A stretch of DNA of 64,000 bases from Saccharibacillus nicotianae (GCF_042681745.1 NZ_JBHUGF010000011.1:682001-746000), one strand, 5' to 3'. Counted from the first letter of the stretch, positions 8,523-18,050 are shown. Notes: a model not told the origin generated them from the sequence alone. Program-made: numbers and translations.

Positions 8523-9674
8523 GTGGAGTTCCACGCTGATGCAATAGATCACGTCATTAAGAATGCAACAAGTGTTATGGAAAATAGTAAATATCAAATC
8601 TTCGAGATTTTGGATACTTCGCGAAGTGAATTGCTTTCGCTCAATACAGAACTTGAATTGGTACTTCGTGAAACGACAGATACGATTGAAAAGGTAGACC
8701 AACTTGAAGTCAGCTATCGTAGTTCCCGGATTCGACTGACAGAAGTCAGCCGGGACTTTGTACGGTATAATGAAGAAGATATCAAGCAAGCATATGAACG
8801 TGCAACGCAACTTCAATTGGATTTGATGATTTATCGCGAGAAAGAAATGTATTTAAAAGCAAGACGGGATGATTTGCAAAAACGAGTTAAAAATGTAGAA
8901 AACTCTATCGAGCGAGCTGAGACGATCGGCTCGCAGATGGGAGTTGTGTTAGAGTACCTATCTGGCGAACTTAATCAAGTCACTCGTATTTTGGAATCAG
9001 CCAAAAACCGTCAATTGATCGGGCTAAAAATCATTCTCGCACAAGAAGAGGAACGTAAGCGAATTTCCCGGGAAATTCACGATGGTCCTGCTCAATTGCT
9101 CGCAAATCTAGTTCTTCGGACCGAAATTGTAGAAAGAATGATTACAAAGCAGGAATATAAGATGGTCCAGGACGAAATAGTAGATTTGAAGGGACAAGTG
9201 CGCTCTAGCCTAGAAGAAATGCGGAAAGTTATTTTTAATCTAAGACCGATGGCCCTCGACGATTTGGGTCTCATTCCAACTTTAAGGAAATATGTGCAAG
9301 ATTTTGAGAATAAAACTCGAATCCGCACGATTTTCGAAACAAGAGGCAAGGAATATCGACTCACTTCTGCTATGGAAGCTGCGATTTACCGACTAGTTCA
9401 AGAAGCACTCACTAACGCGTCTAAACATGCTTATCCTACTTATGTAACGGTTATCATTACTTTTCAGTCACAAATGGTTAAGTTGATTGTGGAGGATAAC
9501 GGACGCGGTTTTAAGTTGGATATGATAGAGCAGAAGACCAAAGATCATACTCATTTTGGATTGATCGGCATGCGGGAACGAGTAGAATTGCTTGAAGGAA
9601 GAATGGAAATCGAATCTGCCGAAAATCAGGGTACGAAAATCGTAATCCATATTCCGACGAACGTGGAAAAGTGA
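8523..9674 (+). CDS. degS: Cytoplasmic sensor histidine kinase DegS
   Basis: DegS phosphorylates and dephosphorylates DegU, which controls exoenzymes, competence and motility. GTG 8523 is chosen over the upstream TTG 8496 because GGAG lies 8 bases ahead of it and the N-terminus then starts directly with the conserved EFHADAIDHVIKNA. The 383-residue protein has no membrane segment. It has an N-terminal coiled-coil DegS sensor region (to about 165), a HisKA_3 dimerization motif with phospho-acceptor His about 186 (EERKRISREIHDGPAQ) and a HATPase domain (EALTNASKHA, VEDNGRGF, HFGLIGMRERVELL). degU follows 13 bases later. Confidence 0.95.
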   Translation: MEFHADAIDHVIKNATSVMENSKYQIFEILDTSRSELLSLNTELELVLRETTDTIEKVDQLEVSYRSSRIRLTEVSRDFVRYNEEDIKQAYERATQLQLDLMIYREKEMYLKARRDDLQKRVKNVENSIERAETIGSQMGVVLEYLSGELNQVTRILESAKNRQLIGLKIILAQEEERKRISREIHDGPAQLLANLVLRTEIVERMITKQEYKMVQDEIVDLKGQVRSSLEEMRKVIFNLRPMALDDLGLIPTLRKYVQDFENKTRIRTIFETRGKEYRLTSAMEAAIYRLVQEALTNASKHAYPTYVTVIITFQSQMVKLIVEDNGRGFKLDMIEQKTKDHTHFGLIGMRERVELLEGRMEIESAENQGTKIVIHIPTNVEK

Positions 9675-9687
9675 AAGGAGTAACAGA

Positions 9688-10413
9688 ATGGAAAACCATG
9701 ATTACGGCACTAAAAAAATTAAGATACTCTTAGCCGACGATCATCAGCTTTTTCGTGAAGGTCTAAAGCGTATTCTGAATATGGAGGATGACCTTGAGGT
9801 TATTGGTGAATGTGGAGACGGAATTCAAGTATTAGAATTCTGTAATCACAATCCTCCAGAAGTGGTATTAATGGATATTAATATGCCGATCGAAAATGGA
9901 GTAGTAGCTACTGAAAAGTTGCGTGAGCTATTCCCTGATATTAAAGTTATCATTCTGTCTATTCATGATGATGAAAGCTATGTATTTGAAACATTACGCA
10001 AAGGCGCTTCAGGATATCTGTTAAAAGATATGGAAGCGGAGTCTTTGGTAAATGCGATTCGTTCTGTTATGGAAGGTCATGCTTATATCCATCCTAAAGT
10101 AACAGGTAAGCTAATCCAACAACTTCGTCGTATGACATATACAAATGAATCCGGTGTATTAACAGACAATAATAGTTCTGGTGATACAGGTGTTAAATTT
10201 GTAGCTGGCGATGATAATCCTCTTACACGTCGTGAAGCAGAAGTATTGCGTCTAATGGCAGAAGGTAAGAGTAACAAAATGATTGGTGAATATCTATTTA
10301 TCAGTGAAAAAACAGTAAAAAATCATGTAAGTAGTATTTTGCAGAAGATGGAAGTTGATGACCGTACACAAGCAGTAATCAACGCTATCAAACATGGTTG
10401 GGTTACACTGTAA
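9688..10413 (+). CDS. degU: Response regulator DegU
   Basis: A NarL/LuxR-type response regulator, partner of DegS. The receiver domain (about residues 11-130) has the acidic pair D17-D18 (LLADDHQLF), phospho-acceptor D63 (VVLMDINMP) and the LLKDM lysine. The C-terminal GerE helix-turn-helix (NPLTRREAEVLRLMAEGKSN, SEKTVKNHVSSILQKM) binds DNA. The length of 241 residues is typical. GAAAGGAG is 8 bases before the ATG. DegU in Bacillus controls flgM, comK and degradative enzymes; its position beside comFA and the flagellar operon fits this. Confidence 0.95.
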   Translation: MENHDYGTKKIKILLADDHQLFREGLKRILNMEDDLEVIGECGDGIQVLEFCNHNPPEVVLMDINMPIENGVVATEKLRELFPDIKVIILSIHDDESYVFETLRKGASGYLLKDMEAESLVNAIRSVMEGHAYIHPKVTGKLIQQLRRMTYTNESGVLTDNNSSGDTGVKFVAGDDNPLTRREAEVLRLMAEGKSNKMIGEYLFISEKTVKNHVSSILQKMEVDDRTQAVINAIKHGWVTL

Positions 10414-10440
10414 TTCTCATAAATAACACACGTAAAAGTG

Positions 10441-10480
10441 AAGCACACTTTTCCTAGAGATAGGGAAGGTGTGCTTTTTT
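10441..10480 (+). terminator. Rho-independent terminator after degU
   Basis: AAGCACAC pairs with the GTGTGCTT arm and the stem continues through TTTTCC/GGGAA (10441-10455 with 10461-10475). It ends in a run of T. Confidence 0.85.
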
Positions 10481-10510
10481 GCTATTTCAAGAATAGAAAG
10501 GAGAATGTAC

Positions 10511-12553
10511 ATGCAAATTATATTGTACGCTATTAGAACAACAAGCGGGTGGTCTTTGGACATATCCCTTGATCTTCGCATCGATCTTATATGGTGGACT
10601 TCAGATAAGCGACAAACAGAAACGATGCAACAAATGATATATATTTCATCGACTATTCCTTTAGTTTGGGCTTTGCAGTGCAGGCAATACTTGAAATTCG
10701 ATAGCAGTGCAAATCATTGGAGTGCATATCAGTGGAAACAATATATAGAAGAATGGTTAGTTAATCGTATTGCAAATTATAATCAGTATGACGATCAAGG
10801 TAGAATTAGTTATTCTTTTATTGTAGTAGATCAGATCAAGTTGTTGTGGCATCATACGTTGAACACAATCAAAGATATACCTTTGTTAGTATCTACTATA
10901 CAAGTTATGCAAGATCAACCAGACGAATACATAGATCATTCGGTATTACCTGCTTGGAAACGAAAAGTAATGCTAGGTACAACAGAACTTACTCAAATGA
11001 TGCAAGGTCGTTCTCTTTTAGAGACTGAATATATGATGATGATTACCGATCAGAATGTAAGTCTTCTAAACCATTGGAGAACATATACACAACTTGCCTA
11101 TGTAACAAAATCATTGTTATTAAATTCCGCTATACATATAGAGTCTGCTTCCAGTTATCAATGTAATCGCTGTGGAAGCCATAAGATGAATGTCACACCT
11201 TGTGCTAGTTGTGGCAGTTCTGCATGTGCTTATTGTGAGACCTGTCTTAATCTAGGTAGAAGTCGTGAATGTACATTAATGATTCAATCTGTATATAGAG
11301 CTCCATCATATCTAAATTCTGTTTCTTCTATAGATACTTATCATAATAAAGAAAATATTCAAACCAGATGGGGACTGAGTGATGCACAGACTGAAGCTAC
11401 TACCGGTGCACTGCGCTTCTTAACAGATCCAACAAAACGTTTGAATAAAACTATAACTTCAAGCAAGACTTTTTTCTATACACAACTTCTATATAGGTTA
11501 AAACATAAAAAGCCTATTCCTAGTCCTTCCTATTTTACACATAAACGTTTCCTACTTTGGGCAGTAACAGGTGCAGGTAAAACGGAAATGACCTTTCCAC
11601 TAATCGATCATGTATTACGAAATAAGGGGAAAGTACTGGTAGCTACCCCAAGAAGAGACGTAGTCCTTGAATTAGCTCCTCGCATGGCCAAAGCTTTTCC
11701 GACAACAACGATCTCTGTATTGTACGGAGGAAGTGAAGATCGCTGGCAAAGAGCAGATTTGACGATAGCTACTACACATCAATTAGTACGATTTTCGCAA
11801 GCATTTGATCTGGTTATTTTGGATGAATTGGATGCTTTTCCTTTTCATAATGATCCGATGTTAGCTTATGCTGCTAATGTCTGTTGTAAATATGATGGAG
11901 CTTTTGTGTATTTATCTGCGACTCCGCCTATACATTTGCAAAAAGAGATCAAACAAGGCACACTTGCGCATGCTAAAGTACCTGCTCGCTTTCATGGACA
12001 TCCTTTGCCAGTACCAAAGTATATTACTATACCGACTGTGAATCATATGCTTAAAAGAAAGCAGTTGCCTCATTCTTTGTTAAATCATTTGCGTTATTCG
12101 ATCACACGCGGAGCACAGATTTTTGTATTTGTTGCTCGAATAGCGTTAATTGAATCGTTAGTGTTACTACTACGCTCCTATTTCCCACAGCTTTCAATAG
12201 AAGGAACTTCTTCTCAAGATCATGAACGAGCGGATAAAGTTATTCTGTTTCGTGAGCAACAGATACTAATATTAGTTACAACTACTATTTTGGAACGTGG
12301 AGTCACTATTCCTTATAGTGATGTTTATATTTTGGATGCTGATAGCGGATTGTTTGATGCGTCTTCTCTTGTACAAATGGCAGGACGAGCAGGAAGATCT
12401 AAAGAAGATCCGAGAGGAAATGTGATTTTTGCATCTAAACAATGGACGATTGAACAGAAGAAAGCAGTTTCGCAAATCAAGCTTATGAATCGAATTGCTA
12501 GACGTAAAGGTTATCTACATGCATCCAAATCGTCAATACTACAAAGGAGTTAG
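10511..12553 (+). CDS. comFA: Competence DNA-uptake helicase ComFA
   Basis: ComFA is an ATP-driven helicase/translocase that helps pull single-stranded DNA into competent cells. ATG 10511 is chosen (AAAGGAGAA at 10497-10504); the frame extends 14 codons further upstream but that part overlaps the degU terminator. The 680-residue protein has a variable N-terminal region, a four-cysteine zinc motif region (CNRCGSHKMNVTPCASC, then CAYCETC), Walker A (AVTGAGKTEM), a DEAD-like box VILDELDAF, the SATPP motif III and a C-terminal helicase motif VI (QMAGRAGRS). It is longer than the Bacillus subtilis protein because of its N-terminal part. comFC follows 6 bases later; no comFB gene lies between them. 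Confidence 0.92.
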   Translation: MQIILYAIRTTSGWSLDISLDLRIDLIWWTSDKRQTETMQQMIYISSTIPLVWALQCRQYLKFDSSANHWSAYQWKQYIEEWLVNRIANYNQYDDQGRISYSFIVVDQIKLLWHHTLNTIKDIPLLVSTIQVMQDQPDEYIDHSVLPAWKRKVMLGTTELTQMMQGRSLLETEYMMMITDQNVSLLNHWRTYTQLAYVTKSLLLNSAIHIESASSYQCNRCGSHKMNVTPCASCGSSACAYCETCLNLGRSRECTLMIQSVYRAPSYLNSVSSIDTYHNKENIQTRWGLSDAQTEATTGALRFLTDPTKRLNKTITSSKTFFYTQLLYRLKHKKPIPSPSYFTHKRFLLWAVTGAGKTEMTFPLIDHVLRNKGKVLVATPRRDVVLELAPRMAKAFPTTTISVLYGGSEDRWQRADLTIATTHQLVRFSQAFDLVILDELDAFPFHNDPMLAYAANVCCKYDGAFVYLSATPPIHLQKEIKQGTLAHAKVPARFHGHPLPVPKYITIPTVNHMLKRKQLPHSLLNHLRYSITRGAQIFVFVARIALIESLVLLLRSYFPQLSIEGTSSQDHERADKVILFREQQILILVTTTILERGVTIPYSDVYILDADSGLFDASSLVQMAGRAGRSKEDPRGNVIFASKQWTIEQKKAVSQIKLMNRIARRKGYLHASKSSILQRS

Positions 12554-12559
12554 AGTATC

Positions 12560-13333
12560 TTGAACAAAACCTTCTGGAATACATGGTTATCTTATCTATC
12601 GCCACACTATAATACGTGTATGTCTTGCGGTAAAAAGGCAGCATTAATGAAAAGATATCCTGGTATTTGCGAAACCTGTGCGAGACATATCCCATGGATT
12701 ACTCAAATAATATGTAAAGTATGTGGACGAGAGCAATATTGTCCTGATTGCCAACGTAAATCAGCAACACAACGTTACTTTATGTTCAACCGTAGTGCTG
12801 TTTCCTATAACGATACGATGAAAGCATGGTTAGCTGATTATAAATACCGCGGGCAAGAACGTTATGCTTCTTTATTCGGTCAAATCATTATAGAAGCGTA
12901 TCAGAAGATGAAGCAAGAGATGAATAGATTTTATCAAAAAGCATGGACTATCGACGTAGTGACATTTGTACCGGTAAGTGAAGCACGCTTAATCCAAAGA
13001 GGGTTTGATCAAGCAGCAGTCTTAGCAAGTCATTTGGCTACCTATGAACGGTTGCCTTATCGATCTTTGTTAGTCAGACAACGAGATACCGTCAAACAAA
13101 GCTCCCAAGGACGTCAAGCACGTATCATAAATATGAAAGAAGTATTTGGATATGCTTTGGATACCCCTCAATGGTTGACTGCTTATCGATCACATAGCCT
13201 AAATATACTATTGGTAGATGATATCTATACAACAGGAAGTACTATTAATAATTGCGCAAAAGCATTAATGGAAGCCGGACACCTTCATGGTATCAATATT
13301 CAGGTATTTAGCTTAACATGGGCTCGTTCCTAA
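12560..13333 (+). CDS. comFC: ComF-family phosphoribosyltransferase-like competence protein
   Basis: A 257-residue ComFC protein. The start is TTG 12560 with AAAGGAG 10 bases ahead, inside the end of comFA. The N-terminal zinc-finger-like region has CMSCGKK, CETC, CKVCGREQYCPDC. The C-terminal phosphoribosyltransferase fold has VVTFVPVSEARLIQRGFDQA and the PRPP motif ILLVDDIYTTGST (about residues 217-229). It acts with ComFA in DNA uptake in naturally competent Firmicutes; the exact reaction is not known. It is cotranscribed with comFA by position. Confidence 0.93.
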   Translation: MNKTFWNTWLSYLSPHYNTCMSCGKKAALMKRYPGICETCARHIPWITQIICKVCGREQYCPDCQRKSATQRYFMFNRSAVSYNDTMKAWLADYKYRGQERYASLFGQIIIEAYQKMKQEMNRFYQKAWTIDVVTFVPVSEARLIQRGFDQAAVLASHLATYERLPYRSLLVRQRDTVKQSSQGRQARIINMKEVFGYALDTPQWLTAYRSHSLNILLVDDIYTTGSTINNCAKALMEAGHLHGINIQVFSLTWARS

Positions 13334-13519
13334 AAAGCGAATACAATATCATATTCATTTGGCTAACTTTCGTCTATTTAGTAAAAGATTTAAAAGAATC
13401 TATGAAATAAATCGTTATTTTAAGCTTTATTATTAATAAATAAGGACCTATTGTACGATATAATATAAATAAGAGCATAAATGATAAGATGTATTGTAAT
13501 GATTAGGAGGCGGTACGGG

Positions 13520-13933
13520 ATGAACTTAGCTAATTGTCCCCGTTGTGGTAAATTACATGTTATGAATCTCAGAGGAATCTGTGGTAATTGTATAAAAGAA
13601 ATTGAATTCCAATATGAAGATTGTATCAAGTACTTACGTGAACATAAAGGAACAACAATTACAGAATTATCCGAAGCAGTGGAAGTACCTGTGAAGCAAA
13701 TCACACAGTTTATCAGAGAAGGACGCATTTCAATCGCTAATGCACCTAATATGTCTTATGCTTGTGAAGTGTGTGGTAATCCTATTCGAGATAGTAATAT
13801 GTGCGATTCTTGCCGGGCTCGTCTTAATAAAGACATTCAACATGCTTATGAAGATGATCAATCAGCCAAAAAAGAAGAAGCACAAAAAACCCAAGGGACC
13901 TATCGGGCAGTCGACAAATTCCGAAATATGTAA
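13520..13933 (+). CDS. yvyF: Flagellar operon protein YvyF (zinc-ribbon, helix-turn-helix)
   Basis: A 137-residue protein. ATG 13520 has TTAGGAGGCGG ahead of it; an in-frame earlier start at 13481 has none. There are two Cys pairs at each end (CPRC and CGNC; CEVCGNP and CDSC) with a helix-turn-helix-like middle (ITELSEAVEVPVKQITQFI, then REGRIS). The layout matches the TIGR03826 flagellar-operon family, found between comFC and flgM in Bacillus. The function is not well established; a regulatory or assembly role is likely. A TATAAT lies at 13459-13464 upstream, but without a clear -35. The 186 bases before it hold nothing else. Confidence 0.85.
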   Translation: MNLANCPRCGKLHVMNLRGICGNCIKEIEFQYEDCIKYLREHKGTTITELSEAVEVPVKQITQFIREGRISIANAPNMSYACEVCGNPIRDSNMCDSCRARLNKDIQHAYEDDQSAKKEEAQKTQGTYRAVDKFRNM

Positions 13934-14064
13934 GAGGTTTACCATATACAAGTCAAATAACGACAATATTTGGTGCTATATGAGTGGTTTCAATTGCGTA
14001 CGTATGCAGGATTAGGACTTAAGCAATGACAAATGTCGTTTTATAATTAACCACTTTATAACTA

Positions 14065-14092
14065 TAAAAATTATCTCGAAAATGTCCGATAA
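14065..14092 (+). promoter_or_regulatory. Sigma-D promoter of flgM
   Basis: TAAA (14065-14068), 16 bases, TCCGATAA (14085-14092). This matches the motility sigma factor pattern TAAA-N15-GCCGATAT. Transcription would start near 14099. Confidence 0.75.
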
Positions 14093-14122
14093 TCTTAGTA
14101 AATACTAAATCGGTTGTCTATA

Positions 14123-14206
14123 TGATATCAGGAAAACAACCTTTTGCTTATCACCCAAGCTTCCTGATATCAAAAAAGAACGTCCTATACTGAATAGGAA
14201 GTTCTT
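14123..14206 (+). repeat. Two tandem inverted repeats in the flgM leader
   Basis: The first is a perfect 12-bp repeat, TGATATCAGGAA (14123-14134) with TTCCTGATATCA (14161-14172). The second is AAGAAC-g-TCCTAT (14176-14188) with ATAGGA-a-GTTCTT (14194-14206), 12 of 13 bp. Both lie between the sigma-D promoter and the flgM ribosome site. Neither has a T tract, so they are RNA folds or protein sites rather than terminators. Confidence 0.7.
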
Positions 14207-14238
14207 CTCAACTAAAATTACTAAGGAGCGTGTCAACC

Positions 14239-14526
14239 ATGAAAATTAACGAAACTAACCGCGTAAGCGCAATTAACCCATACCAAAGAGCATCAGAGGC
14301 AAAAGCAGTAACTAATGATAAAAAAGCAAATCGTAAAGATGAAGTGTCAATTTCGCCGGAGGCAATGGAAATGTTACAAGCAAATAGCACTCAAGCTTCT
14401 GCTAATGCAGAACGTGCTCAAAAAATTCAAAGTTTGAAAGAACAAGTATCTTCTGGTACGTACAATGTGGATGCAGGCGCGCTTGCAGATAAGCTGTTGC
14501 CTTTCCTAAAAGGAACGGGGAATTAA
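14239..14526 (+). CDS. flgM: Anti-sigma-D factor FlgM
   Basis: FlgM binds and inhibits the motility sigma factor until the hook is complete. The 95-residue protein starts MKINETNRVSAINPYQ and keeps the C-terminal sigma-binding region (DEVSISPEAMEMLQ, AQKIQSLKEQVSSGTYNVD). ATG 14239 is chosen over GTG 14230 since AAGGAG ends 10 bases before the former and touches the latter. It starts the operon flgM-flgN-flgK-flgL and has its own sigma-D promoter, the usual feedback arrangement. Confidence 0.93.
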   Translation: MKINETNRVSAINPYQRASEAKAVTNDKKANRKDEVSISPEAMEMLQANSTQASANAERAQKIQSLKEQVSSGTYNVDAGALADKLLPFLKGTGN

Positions 14527-14529
14527 TCA

Positions 14530-15039
14530 ATGAGTAGTGAGACTTTGCAGCAACTGGTGGCAAAGCTCGATCAAATGAATGATTGTCATATCCAAATGAT
14601 CGAGCTCGGTGAGCGCAAAAAGCAAGCTGTTATCAAAAATGAAGTAGAATCTATGATTGCTATTATGAATCAAGAATCTAAATTAGCTAAATTTATTGAC
14701 CGTGAAGAACAAGAGCGTGAAGAGATCGTACATGCCTTTTTGTTGGAACGTGGTATCAAGTCCAAACTACGTTTAAACCTTACGGAACTAGCGCGTCTTG
14801 TATTTGATCCGGAAGAAAAACAACTCCTTCTTGAAGCTCGTTCTCGATTGTCCGCCACCCTGCAAACTCTTCAACAACTCAATGAACTCAACAAGCAACT
14901 GATTCAACAAGCTTTGGATTATGTGGACTTCTCATTGGAAATGTTGGCACTTGTACCGGAACAAGATTTAACTTATCAACATCCGGCCGATAAAGCTTAT
15001 GGAGCTACGCGTTCTGGATTATTCGATACGCGTGGATAA
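14530..15039 (+). CDS. flgN: Flagellar export chaperone FlgN
   Basis: FlgN keeps the hook-junction proteins FlgK and FlgL soluble and delivers them to the export gate. The 169-residue protein is almost wholly helical, rich in Gln/Glu/Leu (LQQLVAKLDQMNDCHIQMIELGERK, split here as a coiled coil) and matches the family in length and position directly before flgK. It begins 3 bases after flgM. Confidence 0.85.
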   Translation: MSSETLQQLVAKLDQMNDCHIQMIELGERKKQAVIKNEVESMIAIMNQESKLAKFIDREEQEREEIVHAFLLERGIKSKLRLNLTELARLVFDPEEKQLLLEARSRLSATLQTLQQLNELNKQLIQQALDYVDFSLEMLALVPEQDLTYQHPADKAYGATRSGLFDTRG

Positions 15040-15054
15040 GATTAGGAGGAAAAC

Positions 15055-16602
15055 ATGACATCTACATTTCATTCAATAGAAACGTCCAAACGGAGTTTGG
15101 TGACAACAACAGCTTCGCTGAGTACAGTTTCTCATAATATTGCTAATGCCGATAGTGCTGGTTATTCACGTCAAGTCGTACACACAAGTGCTACCAATCC
15201 TTTAGAAGCAGTCGCTTTCAAAAATTCTACTTCTGCCGGACAAATTGGTACCGGGGTCGAAGCAACTTCTGTACAACGTGTACGTTCATTATTTTTAGAT
15301 ACACAATTTCAAGGTGAAAATTCTTCATTAGGTAGTTGGGATATTCGTTCAGATACATTGAACAAATTAGAAACGATTGTAAATGAACCATCAGATACAG
15401 GTTTGCAAAAAGTAATCAATAATTTCTGGAGTTCTTGGTCTGACCTCAGCAATAATCCACAAAGCACAACAAACCAAAAGATTTTGAAAGAAAACACACT
15501 AGCTCTTACAGATGCTATGAATCAAATGAGTAAGCAGTTAGATGCACTCAGCAACAACTTAACTTCAAGTGTAAGTTTAGATGCGACTACAATCAATTCT
15601 CTACTATCTACAGTAGGGAGTCTGAATAAAAGCATTATGTCAGTGGAATCTCAGGGCAATGATGCCAATGACTTACGGGATAGCCGTGACTATGCTATAG
15701 ATCAATTATCCAAATACGGAAATGTACAAGTTACGCAATTATCAGATGGATACCAAGTTAACTTTGGTGGACAGAATGCGGTAACAGGTACAACTGTGAC
15801 TCAAGTGACAGCTGCTTCTTTGCAAGCTGCTTATGAAGGTGGAACACTTTCAAGTGGTGAAGTACATGGATATCTTCTTTCTAGAGATACGTATGTAGCT
15901 GATTACAAAACTCAATTGGATCAACTAGCTAACACGTTAGCAAATGGTGATCTCACGGTAAAATTACCTTCAGGATCTGTGATTCCAGAAGGAACTGTTC
16001 TTAATGGAGTGACTTATTCTACTGCGGCTGGTAATCGTACTCTAACATCTGACCTCACAGTTACCGTTAAAGGTATTAATGGGCTTCATCAATTAGGATA
16101 CAACAGTTCAGGTAAACCTGGTGGAGACTTCTTCGGTACAACTGATGGAAGTGGTACAGTAACTGCTGGAAATATTACGATGAACAAAACATTGCAAGAT
16201 GATGCAAGTCAAATTGCTTTCTCTTTACGTACAACAGGAACAGGTACTAATGAAAAAGTGGTTACAGGTAATGGTGGTCTTGCATTATTAATGACTGAAC
16301 TTCAAAACACTAAAATGGATTTTGGTGGCACTACACCTACAACAGTTCAAGATTATTTTAACGGTATTGTAGGTCAAATGGGTGTAGATTCTCAAGAAGC
16401 TACACGACAAGCAGCTAATGCCAAAACATTAACGGATCAAGTAGATGCAAGCCGAAAATCTGTTAGTGGTGTATCACTAGATGAAGAAATGACAGATTTA
16501 ATTAAATTCCAACATGCCTATAGTGCTGCTTCCCGTTTTATGACTACTTTTGATCAATTGTTAGATAAATTGATTAACAGTACAGGTAGAGTCGGACTTT
16601 AA
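15055..16602 (+). CDS. flgK: Hook-associated protein 1 FlgK
   Basis: FlgK forms the first hook-filament junction layer outside the cell. The 515-residue protein has the conserved N-terminus (SLSTVSHNIANADSAGYSRQ) and C-terminus (SLDEEMTDLIKFQHAYSAASR) that form the D0/D1 coiled coil, with a variable beta-rich middle. AGGAGG lies 7 bases before the ATG. It is exported by the flagellar type III system, so it has no signal peptide. Confidence 0.96.
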   Translation: MTSTFHSIETSKRSLVTTTASLSTVSHNIANADSAGYSRQVVHTSATNPLEAVAFKNSTSAGQIGTGVEATSVQRVRSLFLDTQFQGENSSLGSWDIRSDTLNKLETIVNEPSDTGLQKVINNFWSSWSDLSNNPQSTTNQKILKENTLALTDAMNQMSKQLDALSNNLTSSVSLDATTINSLLSTVGSLNKSIMSVESQGNDANDLRDSRDYAIDQLSKYGNVQVTQLSDGYQVNFGGQNAVTGTTVTQVTAASLQAAYEGGTLSSGEVHGYLLSRDTYVADYKTQLDQLANTLANGDLTVKLPSGSVIPEGTVLNGVTYSTAAGNRTLTSDLTVTVKGINGLHQLGYNSSGKPGGDFFGTTDGSGTVTAGNITMNKTLQDDASQIAFSLRTTGTGTNEKVVTGNGGLALLMTELQNTKMDFGGTTPTTVQDYFNGIVGQMGVDSQEATRQAANAKTLTDQVDASRKSVSGVSLDEEMTDLIKFQHAYSAASRFMTTFDQLLDKLINSTGRVGL

Positions 16603-16623
16603 TAATTAAGGAGTAGAGAATCT

Positions 16624-17532
16624 ATGGGAATGCGTATAACATCAAACATGATGTCTTCACAGACAGTACGGAATTTGAATAATAATCTTTTGAATATGGA
16701 TAAGCTTAGTAATGAGTCTTCTACAGGACGCAAAATTAATAAAGCTTCCGATGACCCTGTAGGTACAACCTATTCTCTTCGTTACCGTGCAGAATTATCG
16801 GCTAATGCCCAATATACAAGTAATACTGATGAAGCTAAAAGCTGGCTAGATTATTCAGATACTGTAATGGGTCAAGCAGGCGATGTGATGACTCGTATTA
16901 AAGAGTTAACTATTCAAGCTGGAACAGGAACAACAGATAGTAGTGGACTAACAGCTGTTAAAGATGAATTAGAGCAACTTAAAGGTCAACTAGCTAATAT
17001 TGGTAATAGTCAGCTTACAGGGAAATATATTTTTAATGGACAACAACTGGGCGAAGAACCTTATGCATTATCGGATACAGTTACAAGTCTAACTGATGTA
17101 GTAACAGATACAGGTCAGGTGACTTACGGAGTGAGTGAGAATGTTTCACTAGGGGTAAGTACTTCTGGAAACGACTTTTTTGGTTCTAAAGCAGATAAAG
17201 ACAATATTTTTGCTACGATTGATCGCTTAACAGCTGCAATGGATGCTAATGATCATGCAGCGATTAGTGCAGAGCTACCAAACATTGAATCTAGAGCAAC
17301 AAAAATGTCAGCTCTTCGTTCAGAAGTAGGTGCCAAAACTAACCGTATAGAATTAATTCAAAGTCGACTTGAAGATCGCGATCTTAATGTAACTACATTG
17401 CAATCCAAAGTTGAAGATGCTGATGTAGCTGAAACGTTGATCAAAGCAACAGCTGCGCAAACAGTGTATCAAGCAGCACTTAAAACTTCAGCTTCAGCGT
17501 TACAACTATCTTTAGTTAATTTTATGGGCTAA
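16624..17532 (+). CDS. flgL: Hook-associated protein 3 FlgL
   Basis: FlgL forms the second junction layer between FlgK and flagellin. The 302-residue protein has a flagellin-like N-terminus (MRITSNMMSSQTVRNLNNNL, then SSTGRKINKASDDPVG) and a C-terminus (DVAETLIKATAAQTVYQAAL). ATG 16624 has AAGGAG 10 bases upstream; the ATG at 16630 is possible. A terminator follows, and the yviE gene usual between flgL and fliW in Bacillus subtilis is absent. Confidence 0.95.
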   Translation: MGMRITSNMMSSQTVRNLNNNLLNMDKLSNESSTGRKINKASDDPVGTTYSLRYRAELSANAQYTSNTDEAKSWLDYSDTVMGQAGDVMTRIKELTIQAGTGTTDSSGLTAVKDELEQLKGQLANIGNSQLTGKYIFNGQQLGEEPYALSDTVTSLTDVVTDTGQVTYGVSENVSLGVSTSGNDFFGSKADKDNIFATIDRLTAAMDANDHAAISAELPNIESRATKMSALRSEVGAKTNRIELIQSRLEDRDLNVTTLQSKVEDADVAETLIKATAAQTVYQAALKTSASALQLSLVNFMG

Positions 17533-17547
17533 ACTTATATATAATTC

Positions 17548-17584
17548 AAAAGGCTATGGACCATCCTGTCCGTAGCCTTTTTCT
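17548..17584 (+). terminator. Rho-independent terminator after flgL
   Basis: A 13-bp stem (17548-17560 region with 17568-17580) with one G-U pair, a CATCCT-type loop and a run of T. fliW and csrA beyond it depend on readthrough or an unseen promoter. Confidence 0.85.
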
Positions 17585-17609
17585 CAAAAAAAAGGAGGAA
17601 TAGACTTAC

Positions 17610-18050
17610 ATGTCAGATTCACAGACTGCTACTAACCAACCTACTACTGAAAAAGAAGGAGTATATACTTTTTCTAAAGGAATTCCTGGCTTTCACGAAA
17701 TTACAGAATATATGGTTGTTCAACAAATCACACCGTTTAGCTTATTGCAATCTGCTTTATATCCAGAGACGAGTTTTATTATGATTGATCCATTTGTATA
17801 TTATCCTGATTACGAATTTGAATTGCCGCAAGAAGTTTTGGATGAACTAGATATCACTAAAGAAGAACATGTTGTCATCCGTAATATCGTTTCATGGAAT
17901 AAAAAAGCAGAGCATCGTACGGTTAATTTAGTAGCACCTATCATTTTTAATATTGATAATCATCAAGCCAAACAAATTATTTTACAAAACACGCAATATA
18001 CGATTAGACATCCATTGCAACCAAATGTAGCAAAAGGGGGCGAATCCTAA
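17610..18050 (+). CDS. fliW: Flagellar assembly factor FliW
   Basis: FliW binds either flagellin or CsrA and so couples flagellin export to its translation. The 146-residue protein has typical motifs (VYTFSKGIPGFHEITEY, ASLYPETSF-like SALYPETSFIMIDPF, NLVAPIIFNIDNHQAKQII). AAAGGAGG lies ahead of the ATG. Its stop overlaps the start of csrA by one base (TAATG), so the two are translationally coupled. All three partners of the switch (fliW, csrA, hag) are adjacent here. Confidence 0.95.
   Translation: MSDSQTATNQPTTEKEGVYTFSKGIPGFHEITEYMVVQQITPFSLLQSALYPETSFIMIDPFVYYPDYEFELPQEVLDELDITKEEHVVIRNIVSWNKKAEHRTVNLVAPIIFNIDNHQAKQIILQNTQYTIRHPLQPNVAKGGES

Noticed and set aside
13740..14015. 91-codon frame overlapping the end of yvyF
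   Set aside because: It is an out-of-frame shadow of yvyF with no ribosome site and an implausible tail across the intergenic region.
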